DNA from: Adiantum capillus-veneris
Lineage: Eukaryota; Streptophyta; Polypodiopsida; Polypodiales; Pteridaceae
Reading direction: 5' to 3'
Assembly: GCA_014529385.2 (NCBI GenBank)
Contig: CM043956.1
Span: forward strand, 67,108,281-67,172,280
DNA length: 64,000 nucleotides
This document shows, one piece after another, positions 21,683 through 34,078 of the stretch (the stretch's first letter is position 1; each line of letters starts with the position of its first letter). The position numbers and the translations under genes were made by a program. Under the pieces are notes generated by a model. The model worked only from the letters and a program-made list of their open reading frames with translations, searched no databases and had not been told where the DNA came from.

Positions 21683-22640
21683 TCACTCATAGCCATGCAC
21701 TTGTTGAGCTCTCTTTTGAAGAGGATGCACATATTGCGACAGCATCCAAAAGAAACGTGACAAATACTTCAACTTATGAACAAATGAAGCCAGACCTTGA
21801 GCATCTGATGGTGGCTCCATCAACACCAACGCCTTCACCTTCTCAGGATCCGCCTCTATACCGTTTTGCGACACCATATGACCTAACAGCTATGCTCGAG
21901 GCTGTGCTAGCTTGCACTTCTTGGGGTTCAACTAACCTCGAATAATTGGAAAGAATAATTGGTCTTTGAAAGAATAATTGGAGTTTCGATAGGTGCTCCA
22001 ACCTCGAACTGTAGCAGCCGATATCATCCATGAAGACCCTAATAAAACAGCCCAAGTATGGACCAAATACCCTGTTCATCCAAGCTTGGAACGTGGCATA
22101 TGCATTCACCAATCCGAATGGCATCCTGCAGTAAGCGAAACAACCCCATGGAGATATGAATGTGGTCTTCAGCTGGTCTTCGAGTGCAATCCCTATTTGA
22201 AAGTACCCCAAAAAGCCATCCATAATCGAGTATCTCTCATGCCCAGCCACCTGGTTTAGGATTTCGTCTTGAAACGGCAACGGGTAGTGATTCCTCTTGG
22301 TCGCGGCATTCAATGGCTTGTAGTCGACACACACTCTCCATCTCCCATTCTTCTTAGGGGTTATGACCACTCGCGAGACCCACTCTGACTCCTTCACAGG
22401 ATATATGATGCCTGCATCCAATAGCTTATTGCTCTCCTGCCAAAGGGCTTCTTTTTGAATTTCCCCTAATCTTCTCAACTTCTGTGCTTTAGGCTTATGC
22501 CCCTCCTTAAGAACAATCTTGTGCTCCACCCCCTTTGCACCTCGCAAATGCTTGTACTCCGTAGCAAATAGATTTGGATATGATTCACACAATTGAACAT
22601 AGCCCTCCTTTTCCCCTTTGGTAAGGTCTTCACTTATCAT
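21683..22640 (-). pseudogene. Gypsy reverse transcriptase
   Basis: Motifs in order: GVEHKIVLKEGHKPKAQKLRR, WVSRVVITPKKNGRWRVCVDY, PLPFQDEIL, FQIGIALEDQLKTTFISPWG, MPFGLVNAYATFQ and VFMDDI (the RT active site, F-M-D-D). The segment 21877-21683 continues with the thumb/connection (EADPEKVKAL, LKYLSRFF). A frameshift lies near 21850. Confidence 0.9.
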
Positions 22641-22794
22641 ACTCGAAACCTACTCTATGCTTAAACCATGAGCTTGAGACTGCATACCTTCTTCTTTAGG
22701 TGAAGAGTCGTCTATGGAGACCCCAAATAAGTCTGCATCTATCTTCAACATGTCATCCTCGCTCTCCTCTTCTTATGTGCTAGTATAGCCTTCA

Positions 22795-23935
22795 TCATAG
22801 CCCGTCTCCCTCATCTTTAACTGCCATAGGACGAGAAATGCTCTCCTTGGTCTTCAAATGAAGTACAATTTGTCTGCCTCTCTCTTTGTCATGCAAAGTG
22901 AACACTTTACTCTCCCAATTCTGCTTTGCACCTATTGCCAAAAGGCATGGCCTACCCAAAATGATTGGATAAGCATTATCCCCTGCCTTCATCACAAAAA
23001 AAATCTATTAGGCACTCTATTCCCATCACCTTGACTCTCACATCCTGCGCCACACCTAGACACCTGGCTTTAGTATGGTTAGCCATCCTCATGCGTACAT
23101 TTGACCTGATTACTGTCTTGACTCCCGTCTCTTTCATGGCTACTTCCGTCATGACACAAACCTGTGCTCTACCATCTATGTAGGCTTGTACGTGCATCCT
23201 TTTCTCTATAATCGCATCCACAAGCGGGAGAACATCAGTGAGGTTACCTACTCTCAAAGCCATGTTTTGCACTGCTTGCACATTTTCCTTAGCTCTCGGT
23301 AGTTTGGTGCTAACACTTGTGGACCATTGCCTTCTTAATTTTGGATTTAAAGCTAACAACTGGCCAAACGTAATATTTGCCTTTTGATTTTGAACATCAC
23401 TCACCAGATTGTACTCAGGATAGCCACGTCCTAGCTGGAAATCCGCTTGCTTGATTTTGCGACGCCTCCTTCTTTTGCTAGGCTCGGGCTGCTCTCTACC
23501 TTCGTACACCTTCTCTTTGCCTTTGCGAGCTCTAGTTTCCCTCTCTGCCTCTGTCTCCCTCTCAACTCTTGCCCTCTTATTGGCCAAAACTTTGACATCC
23601 TGCTTATCCACCCCTATGATATTTACTCTTGGAACTTCACCTACGTTTTGCGAAGCTGGTTGCACAGGATTCTCCACCGCTTGCTCTATTGGACCATTGT
23701 ATTTCCCTTCACCTCGACCTCTACCAAAAAGCGGGTACATACCTCCTCTTTCTCTTTGCGGTTGAGGACAATCAAGTGCATAGTGCCCTTCTTCTCCACA
23801 ATTATAACACCTACCTGGCAGTGGCCGTGCCCTGCCCCTTGCTCTTCTTGGTTCCTCTATCCATGACACTGAGCCGCAAATCCTGCATCTGCTTGGATAA
23901 ATCTTGCATTGTGCGCACCCAATTTTGCGGCACAA
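22795..23935 (-). pseudogene. Gypsy gag zinc knuckle and protease region
   Basis: CYNCGEEGHYALDCPQPQ is a CCHC zinc knuckle. It is followed by a basic linker and a retropepsin-like stretch (VQAYIDGRAQVCVMTEV, where D-S/T-G is expected but D-G-R is seen), then GIECLIDFFCDEGRG and, after a frameshift, NAYPIILGRPCL. Confidence 0.8.
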
Positions 23936-24579
23936 CAGCTACACCTCGAATTCCCTGATTTTCTTCATGTGCAACCTCTCTCGAACTCTGCGGTTGAACA
24001 TGGGCCATCGTCTCGTAGCCTGACACGCCCTGCTCTATCTTCTTCTTTATCTTTCTTCTCCTTAATCGTGCAATGGATACCACACCATTATAATTCTCTG
24101 GGCTCTCAAAATCGACTTTCTCTCTCACCTTGGGGATGCAGGAACGCCATGAATTTTTCTAGCTTGAAGTAATCTCCATTGGCCAAGTGCATGGCTGCCG
24201 CTAACTCTGCCCAACACTCTTCAAAATGACCCAAAAACAAATTGAACTCTTCACTTACGTCTTGCTTAAGCGCCTTTAGCTTTGCATCCATTTCGACTCA
24301 GGAAGTCTCCCTGCGGAAGTCGTGAAGAAACCTTGCCTATAGAGCCGGCCATGCTTGCTTCAGCTCACCTTCCAATGCATCATACCATGCTTTAGCTCTA
24401 CCATGCATCACCAAAGGAAAAGTCTGCAGCTTGCTATCCTCGTTCGGCATACCCAACGTTAGCATGTACAACTCGAAATCTGACATCCATTCGTCTGGGC
24501 TCTCATCTCCTGTGAAAATCGGTCCATAGCTTCTACCTGCCATGACCTCCAACGCAAAGAACCGCTTCTTTTCGATCAA
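23811..24579 (-). pseudogene. Gypsy gag fragments
   Basis: 24579-24337 reads MIEKKRFFALEVM..., including DESPDEWMSDFELYML and GRAKAWYDALEGE, the retrotransposon gag pattern. 24291-24106 and 24128-23811 continue it in other frames (SEEFNLFLGHFEECWAELA). Several frameshifts break it. Confidence 0.8.
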
Positions 24580-24621
24580 CTGGGATCAATCAGTGTGCTC
24601 CTCAGTGGGGGCACAAGAAGA

Positions 24622-25565
24622 TAGTAAGGGGAAATGAGGGAACATGCCCAGCACAAACAAAAGGGCCTCTCTATAGCTCAGGGTATTCACAACCCCCCTA
24701 TCCTCTCAGAAAACACATTCAAAGAAACACTTAACACTAGCAGACCACCGCCTGCTCAATTGCCACTGCTCACACACTCCACAAAACCGCCACACAAGAT
24801 ACACCTATTACCACTGCCTGTCTCCACCCTTACACACGCACACAACCACTCAATCTCACTCTCTCACTCAAAATACCGTCGGTCCGGAGGGGGCACACAC
24901 TTCCACATAGCCGGCACCGAGGAGGGACATGAAAGCAGGAGAAAGAGAAGGGGGGAAGGGGAAACAACGACACGGGAAGCAACTATGTCTTGATTGCACT
25001 TCAAAAAACACATACACCGGCTTGAAATGCCATCACCATGGCCATTTTCAAGCAAAAGTTACAAAGAGGCTAGCTTGCTAGAGAACTCCACTTTTCAGGC
25101 TTCAAATGACACCCCAAAAGGCCAAGAAAAAAGCTCCAAATTTGATCTTTTTTTGACTTTTATAGCGGGGGCCTTTAATTTGGAAATTTAAAATTTAATA
25201 GGTCCACCTGGCACCTTGAATTGGCATCTTTTGGGAAAGAGGGCAACGCTTTGCTCTATGTCTTTCTTCTTCACTCTTTGCACTTGGGGGGGGCATTAGC
25301 GATGTCGCTATTGCCCCCTCTGCTCTTCATTTCTTATTTTTTATTTTTCACCTTTTACCCTCTTTTGGTTTAGCCTTATACTGCTCAATTTTTTACTTTC
25401 ACTCTCTCCCTCTATCCATCCGACTCCTTCTTGGCTCCCTTTTGTCTTTGACCTCCATCTTTTGGCCTTTGGACTTGGTTTGGCTTTATCTTTGCCCTTA
25501 GCCTGGCTTTGTCCGGCCCCTCTTACCTTTGCATTTGCTTGGCCCGGACGCCCTTTGCAATGTCC

Positions 25566-25640
<75 letters not shown>

Positions 25641-26878
25641 GCCGCGGGACTTACCTCTTACCTGAGGGGGGAGGCAATAGTGATGTCGCTATTGTCCCTT
25701 CTCCTCCTTTTAAAATTTCGAAGCCCATTGGGCCGTGGGAACTGCCGCTATCAGGAAAGCGCCCTGTCATCGCCACTACTCCGCTGCGGCACAGGCGCGC
25801 GCGCCACTCCGCCGCTCCCCACTACCAAAATCCCCCAACCTCCGCCTGCGCAGCGCCACCTGCTCTTTCCGCCAAACCCTACGAGCTCCAAGAGCTCTCC
25901 ACCTTGTGACACCCATTGAGGCTCCACGTTCCTACCCTTATACCCCATACTCGCTCCATGCGCGTCTGCATGTGGGGCAATATCCTGCCACATGGCGGCT
26001 ACCCGTGAGCTGCCTCCAAAAACCTCCTCATGAGAGAATTGTAAAAAATTCCCATTTGATGCCAACTTTTTGGTCCTCCTTGGTCCAGCTCCCATTTTCT
26101 ACTCGTAGAACCTTTTCCAGAGTTGTAAAGTCGGGTCTGGAGACCATATCTCCTGCTCCATTTTGTGCAACTTCCTTCGAATTCTTGACCTTTGCAGGCC
26201 CAATATCCGAGGCCATTAAAAAACTTAAAAAATCATCTGCCATTGCCCAAATGCTCCCAACTTCGTTTCGTTGTAACCTGCTGACCCAGTGTCCGTTTGA
26301 CATGCCGTCGATTTGTGCTGACTCCACATAACGCACACTTCTACTGAGAACCTCGGAGAGGCTCAAAAGACTGCCACATGGCACATCCTCCAATGCGTGC
26401 AAGTAGGCTCAGACCCAGCCTCGGAAAAATCTTCTAATGGCCATAACTTGCTAACCAGAGCTCCGATTCGCAATCCGAAAATACAAGCATGCTCCACAAC
26501 TCGAGCACTACACCCATATCCACTCACACCTGCCTGGGCCACCTGTCTCCAGCTGCCCTATCCGCAGGGATTTGCTACACACTGCACCATCTTGAGCACT
26601 AGAGCTCCGTTTGACGAGCCGTCTGGACCGGCTTCTAGAGCATGTTGAACTCTACATTCTAGAGCTTTGACTTGGCATTTCGGACATCTTGACTCGCCAT
26701 CTCATCTGAACCATTGCATAGCACTTTTGGCCTGAAAAGAGGCTTTAAGCATACATTTCCGCTACCCTTTGGGCTGCCTAGGGCCTTAGTACCTGCCCTA
26801 GCCTTCTGCACTGCACTGGACTGATGTCTTGGCCTGGCATAGACCACTTGCTAGCTTCGACCAACTTTAGCTACACCA
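24622..26878 (-). repeat. 5' LTR of the gypsy element
   Basis: Partner of 18354-20591, ending CTACACCA. Its inner end starts TAGTAAGG, so the first terminal bases have mutated from the TGG of the partner. The CT microsatellite here (25569-25638) is about 14 bp longer. Confidence 0.9.
25569..25638. repeat. (CT)n microsatellite in gypsy LTR
   Basis: About 35 uninterrupted CT units at the position homologous to 19291-19346. Confidence 0.95.
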
Positions 26879-28197
26879 ACGTATTCCCGTGTCCTTGGCA
26901 TGACCGCTTTTCGCCTACTAGTCGCAATTGCAGCTAAGTTCGATCTTCTGCTACATCATCTCGACATCAAATATGCTTTTCTTCATGGAGTTCTTTGCGA
27001 ACTCATGTACATGTTTCAGCCACCCCACTTCGCCAATCCAGCTTATCCAAATCATGTGTGTCAACTCAACAAGCCCATATATGGTCTCAAGCAATCTGCT
27101 CGACAATGGTATACGCGGATGCATGAGTACCTGATTAGTTGTGGCTAGGAGCGTCTTCAAATTGACTATAACCTTTACATCTAGCGTTCTGCTGAAGGTA
27201 TTGTCCATACTTGGTCTCTTTGTTGATGATATTCCTCTATTAGGCACTTCCGAATATATCATTATGAAAGCCATAGATTGCCATTCCCAAGATCACTGAC
27301 AAGGGTCCGATGTCTTATTTCTTGGGCATACAAGTGACGCGTGATCCAATCCACAAAACCATTAGTCTCTCTCAATCACAATACATTGAGGAAATCCTTC
27401 TTTATTATGGTATGTCTGCATCATCCTATGAGCTTACCCCTGTCCCTCTTAAGCACAAGCTTGCACCAGAATATCATGCTTACACTCATGCTGATGCCAT
27501 ATATTTTCCTAACTTTCATTTTCCTAAGTTTTGTGGCCAGATCCGCTACTTAATTTCATGCACACGCTTTGATCTATCCTATGTTGGACACCTGCTTTCT
27601 CGCTCTATGGCTAAACCCTGCAAAGCACATAAATAAGCTGCTAAGCGTACACTGCGTTATCTCCGCACTACACAAGCCTATGCACTTACTTACTCTTATG
27701 ATCCAGATACTCCTATATCTATCTCTGGGTATGTTGATGCAAATTGGGCCGGTGATGACCCACGTTGTTTCTCCACTCGCGGCTATGTGTTTAACCTTGC
27801 AGGTGCCCCTATCTCCTGGCAAACCAAGCGCCAATCAACCATCGCTCAGTCATCTACTAAAGGGGAATATGTTGCTGCCGCCCTTGCTTCGCGTGAAGCA
27901 CTACGGCTACAAGAGCTCATTTCAGAATTCACATTGCCCTTTGCTATGACAGATGACCCGGTCATCCTCTACTGCGACAACCAATCTACCATCACCTTGG
28001 CTGAATTCCCCTCTTTTCCATCAAAGCTAAAGCATGTAAAAATTAGTCATCATTTTTTGAAAGACTTGGTCCAAGAGAAGTTTTTGCAGCTCGAGTATGT
28101 TCCTAGCGAGGAGAATTGGGATGATTTCTTGACGAAATCCGTGCCTACGGGCCAAACAAACTGCCTCATGCCGTGCCCTCAACCTCATCCCTCTTAG
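26879..28197 (+). pseudogene. 3' part of copia reverse transcriptase and RNase H
   Basis: RT resumes with MTAFRLLVAIAAKFDLLLHH, IYGLKQSARQWY and a damaged V-D-D motif (LFVDDIP near 27221). It continues SYFLGIQVTRDP and RYLISCTRFDLSYV. RNase H follows with GYVDANWAGDD, STKGEYVAAALASREAL, YCDNQSTITLAE and KHVKISHHFLKD, ending at 28197. Stops near 27147, 27183 and 27634 and frame changes show decay. Confidence 0.9.
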
Positions 28198-28220
28198 GTG
28201 CCCTTCTCCTTGAGGGGGGC

Positions 28221-28572
28221 TATCTTAGAGCTATGTATTAGACTTCCTTTTTTTCATTTTCAGATGTTGGATCAATCCTTGTAAGAAGTTATGTTTTTAT
28301 TTCAAGGAGTAGCTCACCCTTCAGGGCTGTCAAAGTCCCTTTCCACGTGACTGTTAGGTGAAGGGTGAACCACCCATAATCAGCTACCTCACCCATAAAT
28401 GACTCCCTAGATCAACTCCCTTGAATTGCTCCCCTCAGTTAGCCCTTACCACCTGTATATAAAGAGATGTACGCTCCATCCCATTCCATTAGTGTATTCA
28501 GTTTCTAGTTGTTAATCAGAGTTCTGTCTTCTCTCTGTTATGCAATTGTTATTCTAGGCTTAAGTTTCTACA
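28221..28572 (+). repeat. 3' LTR of the copia element
   Basis: About 352 bp following a G-rich purine tract and ending TTTCTACA. It has a TATATAAAG promoter box near 28455. Its last 60 bp equal the 5' remnant. The middle part (28327-28513) recurs inverted at 56608-56797. Confidence 0.85.
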
Positions 28573-29921
28573 CATCCATCGCATCACTCGCTTTTGTATG
28601 CAGCTGGCACATCAGCTCTCCTTCATGCTCGCTGCACCCTTTGCAGCTCCGAAGCCACTCACCTCAGTGACCACCTCTTCTCCTTCTCTCCAATGCTCCC
28701 CAGTGTGTGTTGCTCGTCCCTCCCCTTCTATTGCAGATTTGACTTCTATCTCCGGCACCCTGAGGTCGTGCCCCCCTCTGCTTATCTTACGGCCCTTGGC
28801 CCCCAACTGATGGTGCAAACTCCCCTTCCATGCCGTTGACGGCCTCTGGCGGTTCCTCAGACTTGGCACCTCTCCTGCCTACTATCGCTCCCCACCAGCA
28901 GCTACTCATGGCCTCTCTCTTTACATGCCCTCGAAGACCTTCCTCCTGCAAGTGCCACCCTCCAGCCCCCTTCCGTTTGCTTCTTTAGCGCTCCTCTCCT
29001 ACATGCATATAATGCGAGCAGCTCCCAGTTAGCGCCGGTCATGCAGTTGGAGGCACTCCTTGTATGTCAATCCTATGTAAGCTGCAGTGTCGCCCTCTTG
29101 TCCTCCATGCACTCGAGCTCCCCCCCTTCGATTTGAAGTAGCTGGCGGTCCAACTCGATGTGCTGCATGGCAGCGCTGATGGTTTAGCTTCGTAATTTAA
29201 TTCAATATGGTATTAAATAATCTACTATAAGTCATTGTTCCCACTGCCTTGAGGTTTGGACAGGGATTATACTCCCCCAATGGGCGGTCACCTTTTCTTG
29301 GGCAGCTTTTTGACCTTGTCAATGAATGGCCTTACATCTTGAGCGGCCATAATGGGCTTACAGGTCCGCCATTGCTTAGCTCAACATTTATATCCAATAA
29401 GCTCCATATCTTGACCAACAAGCATTGCTATGCACAAAACATATCTTAAATATCCATTAATTAGCATGTATACTCGATCAAAATATAATTTTCTCCCGTG
29501 ACTGCATTTTGTGGTACATAAAGCTCATCATATTTGGCATACATACTCTAAAGAATGCCACATTTGGCTCACTGATCAACTATGGCAATGTTGAGCATGA
29601 TATCAAACTGTATTCACACCAATTTTTCTCGACTTTTGAACACACTTGATCTACATCTTTGGTTCTGTTTCCCACCGTGGAAGCGAAGCTACACGACAAT
29701 GCCATCATTCTAGGGCTATCCATTTGCTCATTGCACACTAAGTAATACACTCTCTATTGTGTGCCTTGAGCTTCCTTCATCTTCTCCAAAAGTTGTGTGT
29801 GTTTTCTTGTAACCCTAATTCCAATAATTGCAGGTTGCATTCTTCGGGGCTTAGTCATCAGCAACTCCAACACACGCCTGCTCACTTTCTCCGCTTTCAG
29901 TGAGCTTTCGCGAGCGTTCAC
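28573..29921. other. No gene recognised
   Basis: Host or older repeat sequence between the copia 3' LTR and the solo LTR. Short open frames lack recognisable motifs. The left part is C-rich, the right part AT-rich. Confidence 0.4.
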
Positions 29922-29925
29922 ACGT

Positions 29926-32003
29926 TGGAGAGGGGGAATATGGAACACACCCAGCACACAAAATGTTTGCCTTGCTATAGCCTAGGAATTCCACATCACC
30001 CCTAACCTCTCTAATAACACCTTCAAATCGGCTAATTTGCACTAACAATTCCACTTTAGCATACAGAACAACCGCCTCACACCTTGCAAAAAAGCACCTT
30101 ACAGCATAAACGCGCCCACACTGCTCGAGTTACCCTTCCCGGCTCACAAGACACCCCAATGCTGCCGTCTTGGTCACACCCTTCAAGCTGCAGGCAAACC
30201 CTCTGCAAGCACTGGGAAGTACACAAAGAGCGAGAGAAAGGAAGGGGGATGGGGAGAAGCGACACAAGAAATAGGGTCGAATGTTTGGTATTATTGCATG
30301 GGGAGATAATATAGTCAAGTATGTAGCTCCAATGGCAAGCTTGCAATACACAGGCTTGAAAAACTCCAATCACTCTCTCTGGCCAAAAAGCCTCCTGGTC
30401 GAAAGACCCCAAAAAATGAATGTCTACCACTTTTTATAGTGCTTGGCTGAGGCTAAAAAGGAAAAAAACAAAGAGCTATCTAGCTCGTACAATTAACCGG
30501 AGCTTCCTTTAGAAGTTTTCTTGCATGACCACCACTTGGCACTTTCTTGGTGTTTGGTATCTGCATCGTGCCCCTATGCTTTGTCCACTCAATTTTCCAA
30601 CCTTGTATTTACTCTTATGGATACCTCTTGCATAGGCTCACTCGGTTTTGCTTGACCTTTGCTTCATGACCTTTGTGGCGGGCTAAGCCCCTTGAACCTC
30701 CTCGGGCTTGCATTCTTTGTCTCTTGCCTTCACTGCGGGACCCCTCCCCTAAGCAGGCAATAGCGATGTGTCTATTTGGGGGGGGCCTAACCCTAAAAAA
30801 ACGTGGCCTCATGGGCGTGGGCACTTACGGGTGCCACATCATCACTGTACAAACCGCTCAGAGCCACCGACCACCACCGGCCAACTACCCCCCTGCGCCC
30901 CCAGGGCCGCCCAAAATCGCTGCTCGGGCGCGCATCACCACACACAGTGCCCATTACGCACAGCCATCGCGGCCAGGGCATCATGGAGCTTCCCCACGCC
31001 TCCACATAACACAATGGGCTTCACGCCCCAACCCTTATACTCTCATTTCCGGGTCCAAGTCCTCGCATACGGGATTTTTGCTTGCCACGTGGTAGTCCCA
31101 GAACAATTCACCTTTTCAAGGTTCCAAGATCACCTTAAAATCTTTAAAAAAACCCCTTTCTACTTCCCAACTTGTAGTGCTTGCCCACTATCATCTGATG
31201 ATCTGACTCCCAAGTAGTCAAGGCCAATTGAGACCTCGTATCTCCAGCTCCAAGCCGCATTACTTTCACCTCATCCAAAATCTAGGAAGACCTCGAATCG
31301 AGGTCGCAAAAAGTGAGAATTTTCATTTGCAATCAACCCCGGACAAGTGCACCCAACCTTACGGCTTCAGTATCTTTCCGTTCCGGACTCCGTTTGACTT
31401 GTAGTCAATTCCTGCTAGCCTTGTATGATGCATACCCTATTGTAGAACCTCGTCGGGACTCAAAAGACGCCACATGGAACACCTCCCCATGTGGTCAGGT
31501 GGGCACCAACCTAGTCCCCGATAAAACTTCGACTGGCCATAAAATGCAAACCGTGGCTCTAATCCGCAATCTCAAAAGACAGGTAGGTTCCATACGTTGA
31601 GCACTACAAGTCTACACCCTGACTCCCAATAGGACCAACTATCCCCAGTTTCCCTGTCTAGCAAGAATCTGCAACACACTGAACCTTCAACCTTCAATAA
31701 CTTGAGCTCCATAGCTCGCTTTGATGAGCCGTTTGGACCTGCTCCTTTAGCACTTCAAGCTCTTCATTCCTGGACCCAAAGACTGCATCTCAATCTCCTT
31801 CACGTCGCATCTTCTTCACTTGCTACTCAAATTAGCTCCTTATGGAGCCCTTCCTGGCCTATAAGCCGCATCAGTCATACATTTCCGTTGCTGCCTGCCA
31901 GCCCATGATCTTCCTAGCTGCTCCATCCTTTTGCCATGCTTCTACTAACCTGCACATATTTGCCCTTGCCATCTTCTATGATCAACACACTTTGGCTGCA
32001 CCA
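29926..32003. mobile_element. Solo LTR of a gypsy family related to 18354-26878
   Basis: It starts TGGAGAGGGGGAATATGG and ends GGCTGCACCA, as the nested gypsy LTRs do. ACGT flanks it on both sides (29922-29925 and 32004-32007). It shares scattered blocks with those LTRs (CCAGCACA, GCTATAGC, AACTTGAGCTCC-like stretches) but lacks the CT microsatellite. No internal region or second LTR adjoins it, so LTR-LTR recombination is inferred. Confidence 0.78.
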
Positions 32004-32007
32004 ACGT

Positions 32008-32261
32008 CGAAAAATATTTTGGGATGGCTCTAAGAGCTAAGTCTGGTCAAATTTTTCATTCAGGCTCATTTTGGCCTCTCTTTCCACTACAAGCAGTACT
32101 GCACACGCTATTTTGTCATTTTATACAGAAATCTTGTCAATGCAAATTTTTGCATAATAGGTCCCTTACAGTGTTCTACGGTTTGTGCTATATAGCACGT
32201 GTTGTGCCCACTTTCTTTATCTTTCCTTTGGGCAGTTTTCACATCAGGTGCAATATTTACC
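32008..32261 (+). other. Probable LTR/leader of a copia fragment
   Basis: Sequence between the solo LTR and a copia gag start at 32262. TTTCACATCAGGTGC near 32232-32246 may be a degraded primer-binding site. LTR borders could not be fixed. Confidence 0.35.
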
Positions 32262-34078
32262 ATGGCTGACAACAACACAGATGTGTTTTAGATGTTTGCT
32301 GATGAGGACATATTGGATGGGGACAATTACCCAATGTGGGCTTATATGATGCAACATGTTCTTGTGTCAAAGGGCATTTGGGATATTATGCAGGGCATTG
32401 ATATACTTCATGGTTCTGAGGATACAGGCGATGTTGAATATATTGTAGGTCTTGCTATTACAAGGATTGTTGTTGTTAGAGTTGTTTTGTCTACGACTGA
32501 GCAAGTTTGTTGGGATGTAAAAAATGTGCAGGCTCATGCATTAATTGTGTTGTCTGTGAAGCGCACCATGACTCCCCACATTCATTCAAAAAATCTGTAA
32601 AACAGGATTGGGATTGTCTGGCTAGTCTGTATGCAAGTCCTAATGAGGCAAAAATTGCATTGATGCGTAAAGAGCTCGAGTCGAAGATTATGCATGAGGA
32701 AGATGACATGGACACTTTCGTTGCTGGTGTCAAGGATATCAATGAGCAACTTATTTTTGCAGGTGAAGTCTTTTTTGATAGTTCCCTTGTGCAGACTGTT
32801 CTTGATGCCTTGACAAATTCTTACCAGATTTTTGTTAGTACTTGGAGACTTATGACCCAAGGAAATCCAAAAGTTGTCAAGTTTGATGCATTGTGCATAT
32901 TTCTATTGCAATAGTCACTTTCCACAAAAACAAGACTAGACAGTGTGCAATTGAACATGCCTTTATTGTTGCTCAAAGAAAAGGTGGTAACAACAATGTA
33001 GCCACTTCGCATGGTTCTTCTATGAGTGGTAAATCATATGCTCCTAATTCCTCTGCTCAGAGCAATTCGTCTGGGAATTATGCTCAAAATTTTGGTTATA
33101 ATGGTAAAAACACAATGAGTTTTCATCATTGTAAAGCTAATGATCACTTGATCAAGAAGTGTCCTAAGTTGAAGGCCAAAGAGGCTAGAAGAAAGAGGGT
33201 GGTTCCACTGCAAATGCTGGTTCCACTACAAATGTAGCTATTGTTGATTCTTCTATGAAAGGAGACTGTGAATAAGACTTTTAGTGCAGAGTGTATCTAT
33301 AATCTTGTTGTCCATGATGCATGCATGTCAGTTGTGCTGCAGATTCACATGTGTGGTATTTTGACAGTGGTGCTACAAAGCACATTACTGCACATCGTGA
33401 TTTATTCACCTCTCTTGAGTTTCCCTCATGGGAATGCAGTTACTTGTGTCAACAATGCCTCTTATCCGGTTCAAGGACTTGGAAATATTGTGCTTACTAC
33501 TGCAAATGGTAGTTCTTTCATATTTGTTGATGCATTGCATGTACCTAGGATAAAGAAGAATATTTTGTATGTATCTACACTTGCTAGACTTGGACTTGTA
33601 CTCAAATTTGTGGATGACAGATGTACAATGCTTGATCTTAGTTTCGGTGATGAAATTGTTGCATCTGGTGTTTTATGTCGTGGGCTATATAAGATCACTT
33701 TGTACGACAAGTGTGGGCTGAATTTTGCAAATGCAGTTGTGGACTCAAAGGCTATTTCATATGCAAAACTCTGGCATGCACGGTTTGGACATCTAAATTT
33801 TGCCAGTTTTCTACATTTGTAGAAAATTGACATGCTTGCTTATTTTCTGCCTCTTGAAGCACCTGTCAAACATGTTTGTGAAGGCTGTACTTTGGGTAAG
33901 ATATAGCATTCAAGGTTTCCAAAGGATGGTTCAGCTAGGTCCACATGCAGATTGCATCTTGTGCATAGTGATGTTTGTGGACCCATGAAAAAATCCGTCC
34001 TTGGGCTATTACGTTTACTTTGTGAATTTCATTGATGATTACTTCAGGCATGCATTGGTATTTCCACTTAAAGCGACC
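32262..34078 (+). pseudogene. Copia fragment: gag, protease, GAG-pre-integrase, start of integrase
   Basis: gag begins MADNNTDVF (with an early TAG) and continues LDGDNYPMWAYMM and, in another frame, CLASLYASPNEAKIA and LDALTNSYQIFV. A partial knuckle reads HHCKANDHLIKKCP. The protease motif is WYFDSGATKHITA; HVPRIKKNILYVS and WHARFGHLNFASF mark the GAG-pre-integrase part. Integrase starts with LVHSDVCGPM and FIDDYFRHALVFPL and stops near 34078, where unrelated sequence follows. Frameshifts and stops are frequent. Confidence 0.82.

Larger units (their letters stand above)
18354..26878 (-). mobile_element. Ty3/gypsy retrotransposon nested in copia RT
   Basis: The element has LTRs of about 2.24 kb (18354-20591) and 2.26 kb (24622-26878), flanked by the 4-bp direct repeat ACGT (18350-18353, 26879-26882). 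Removing it and one ACGT rejoins the copia RT frame (D-T then Y-S-R-V-L-G-M-T). Internal genes are on the minus strand: gag, zinc knuckle, protease, RT, a join where RNase H should be, integrase. Frames are broken in several places. LTRs both contain a long CT microsatellite. Confidence 0.92.
14351..28572 (+). mobile_element. Ty1/copia retrotransposon, interrupted by a gypsy element
   Basis: It contains a 5' LTR remnant (14351-14410), primer-binding site TGGTATCAGAGC at 14411-14422, gag-pol from the ATG at 14530, a purine tract near 28212-28220, and a 3' LTR (about 28221-28572). Domain order is gag, protease, integrase, RT, RNase H. A gypsy element occupies 18354-26878 inside RT; without it the copia is about 5.7 kb. 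gag-pol has four in-frame stops near its start and a frameshift near 17950, so the element is dead. Confidence 0.92.

Noticed and set aside
30615-31217. Overlapping frames of 140-149 codons
   Set aside because: Inside the solo LTR, GC-rich, no motif.
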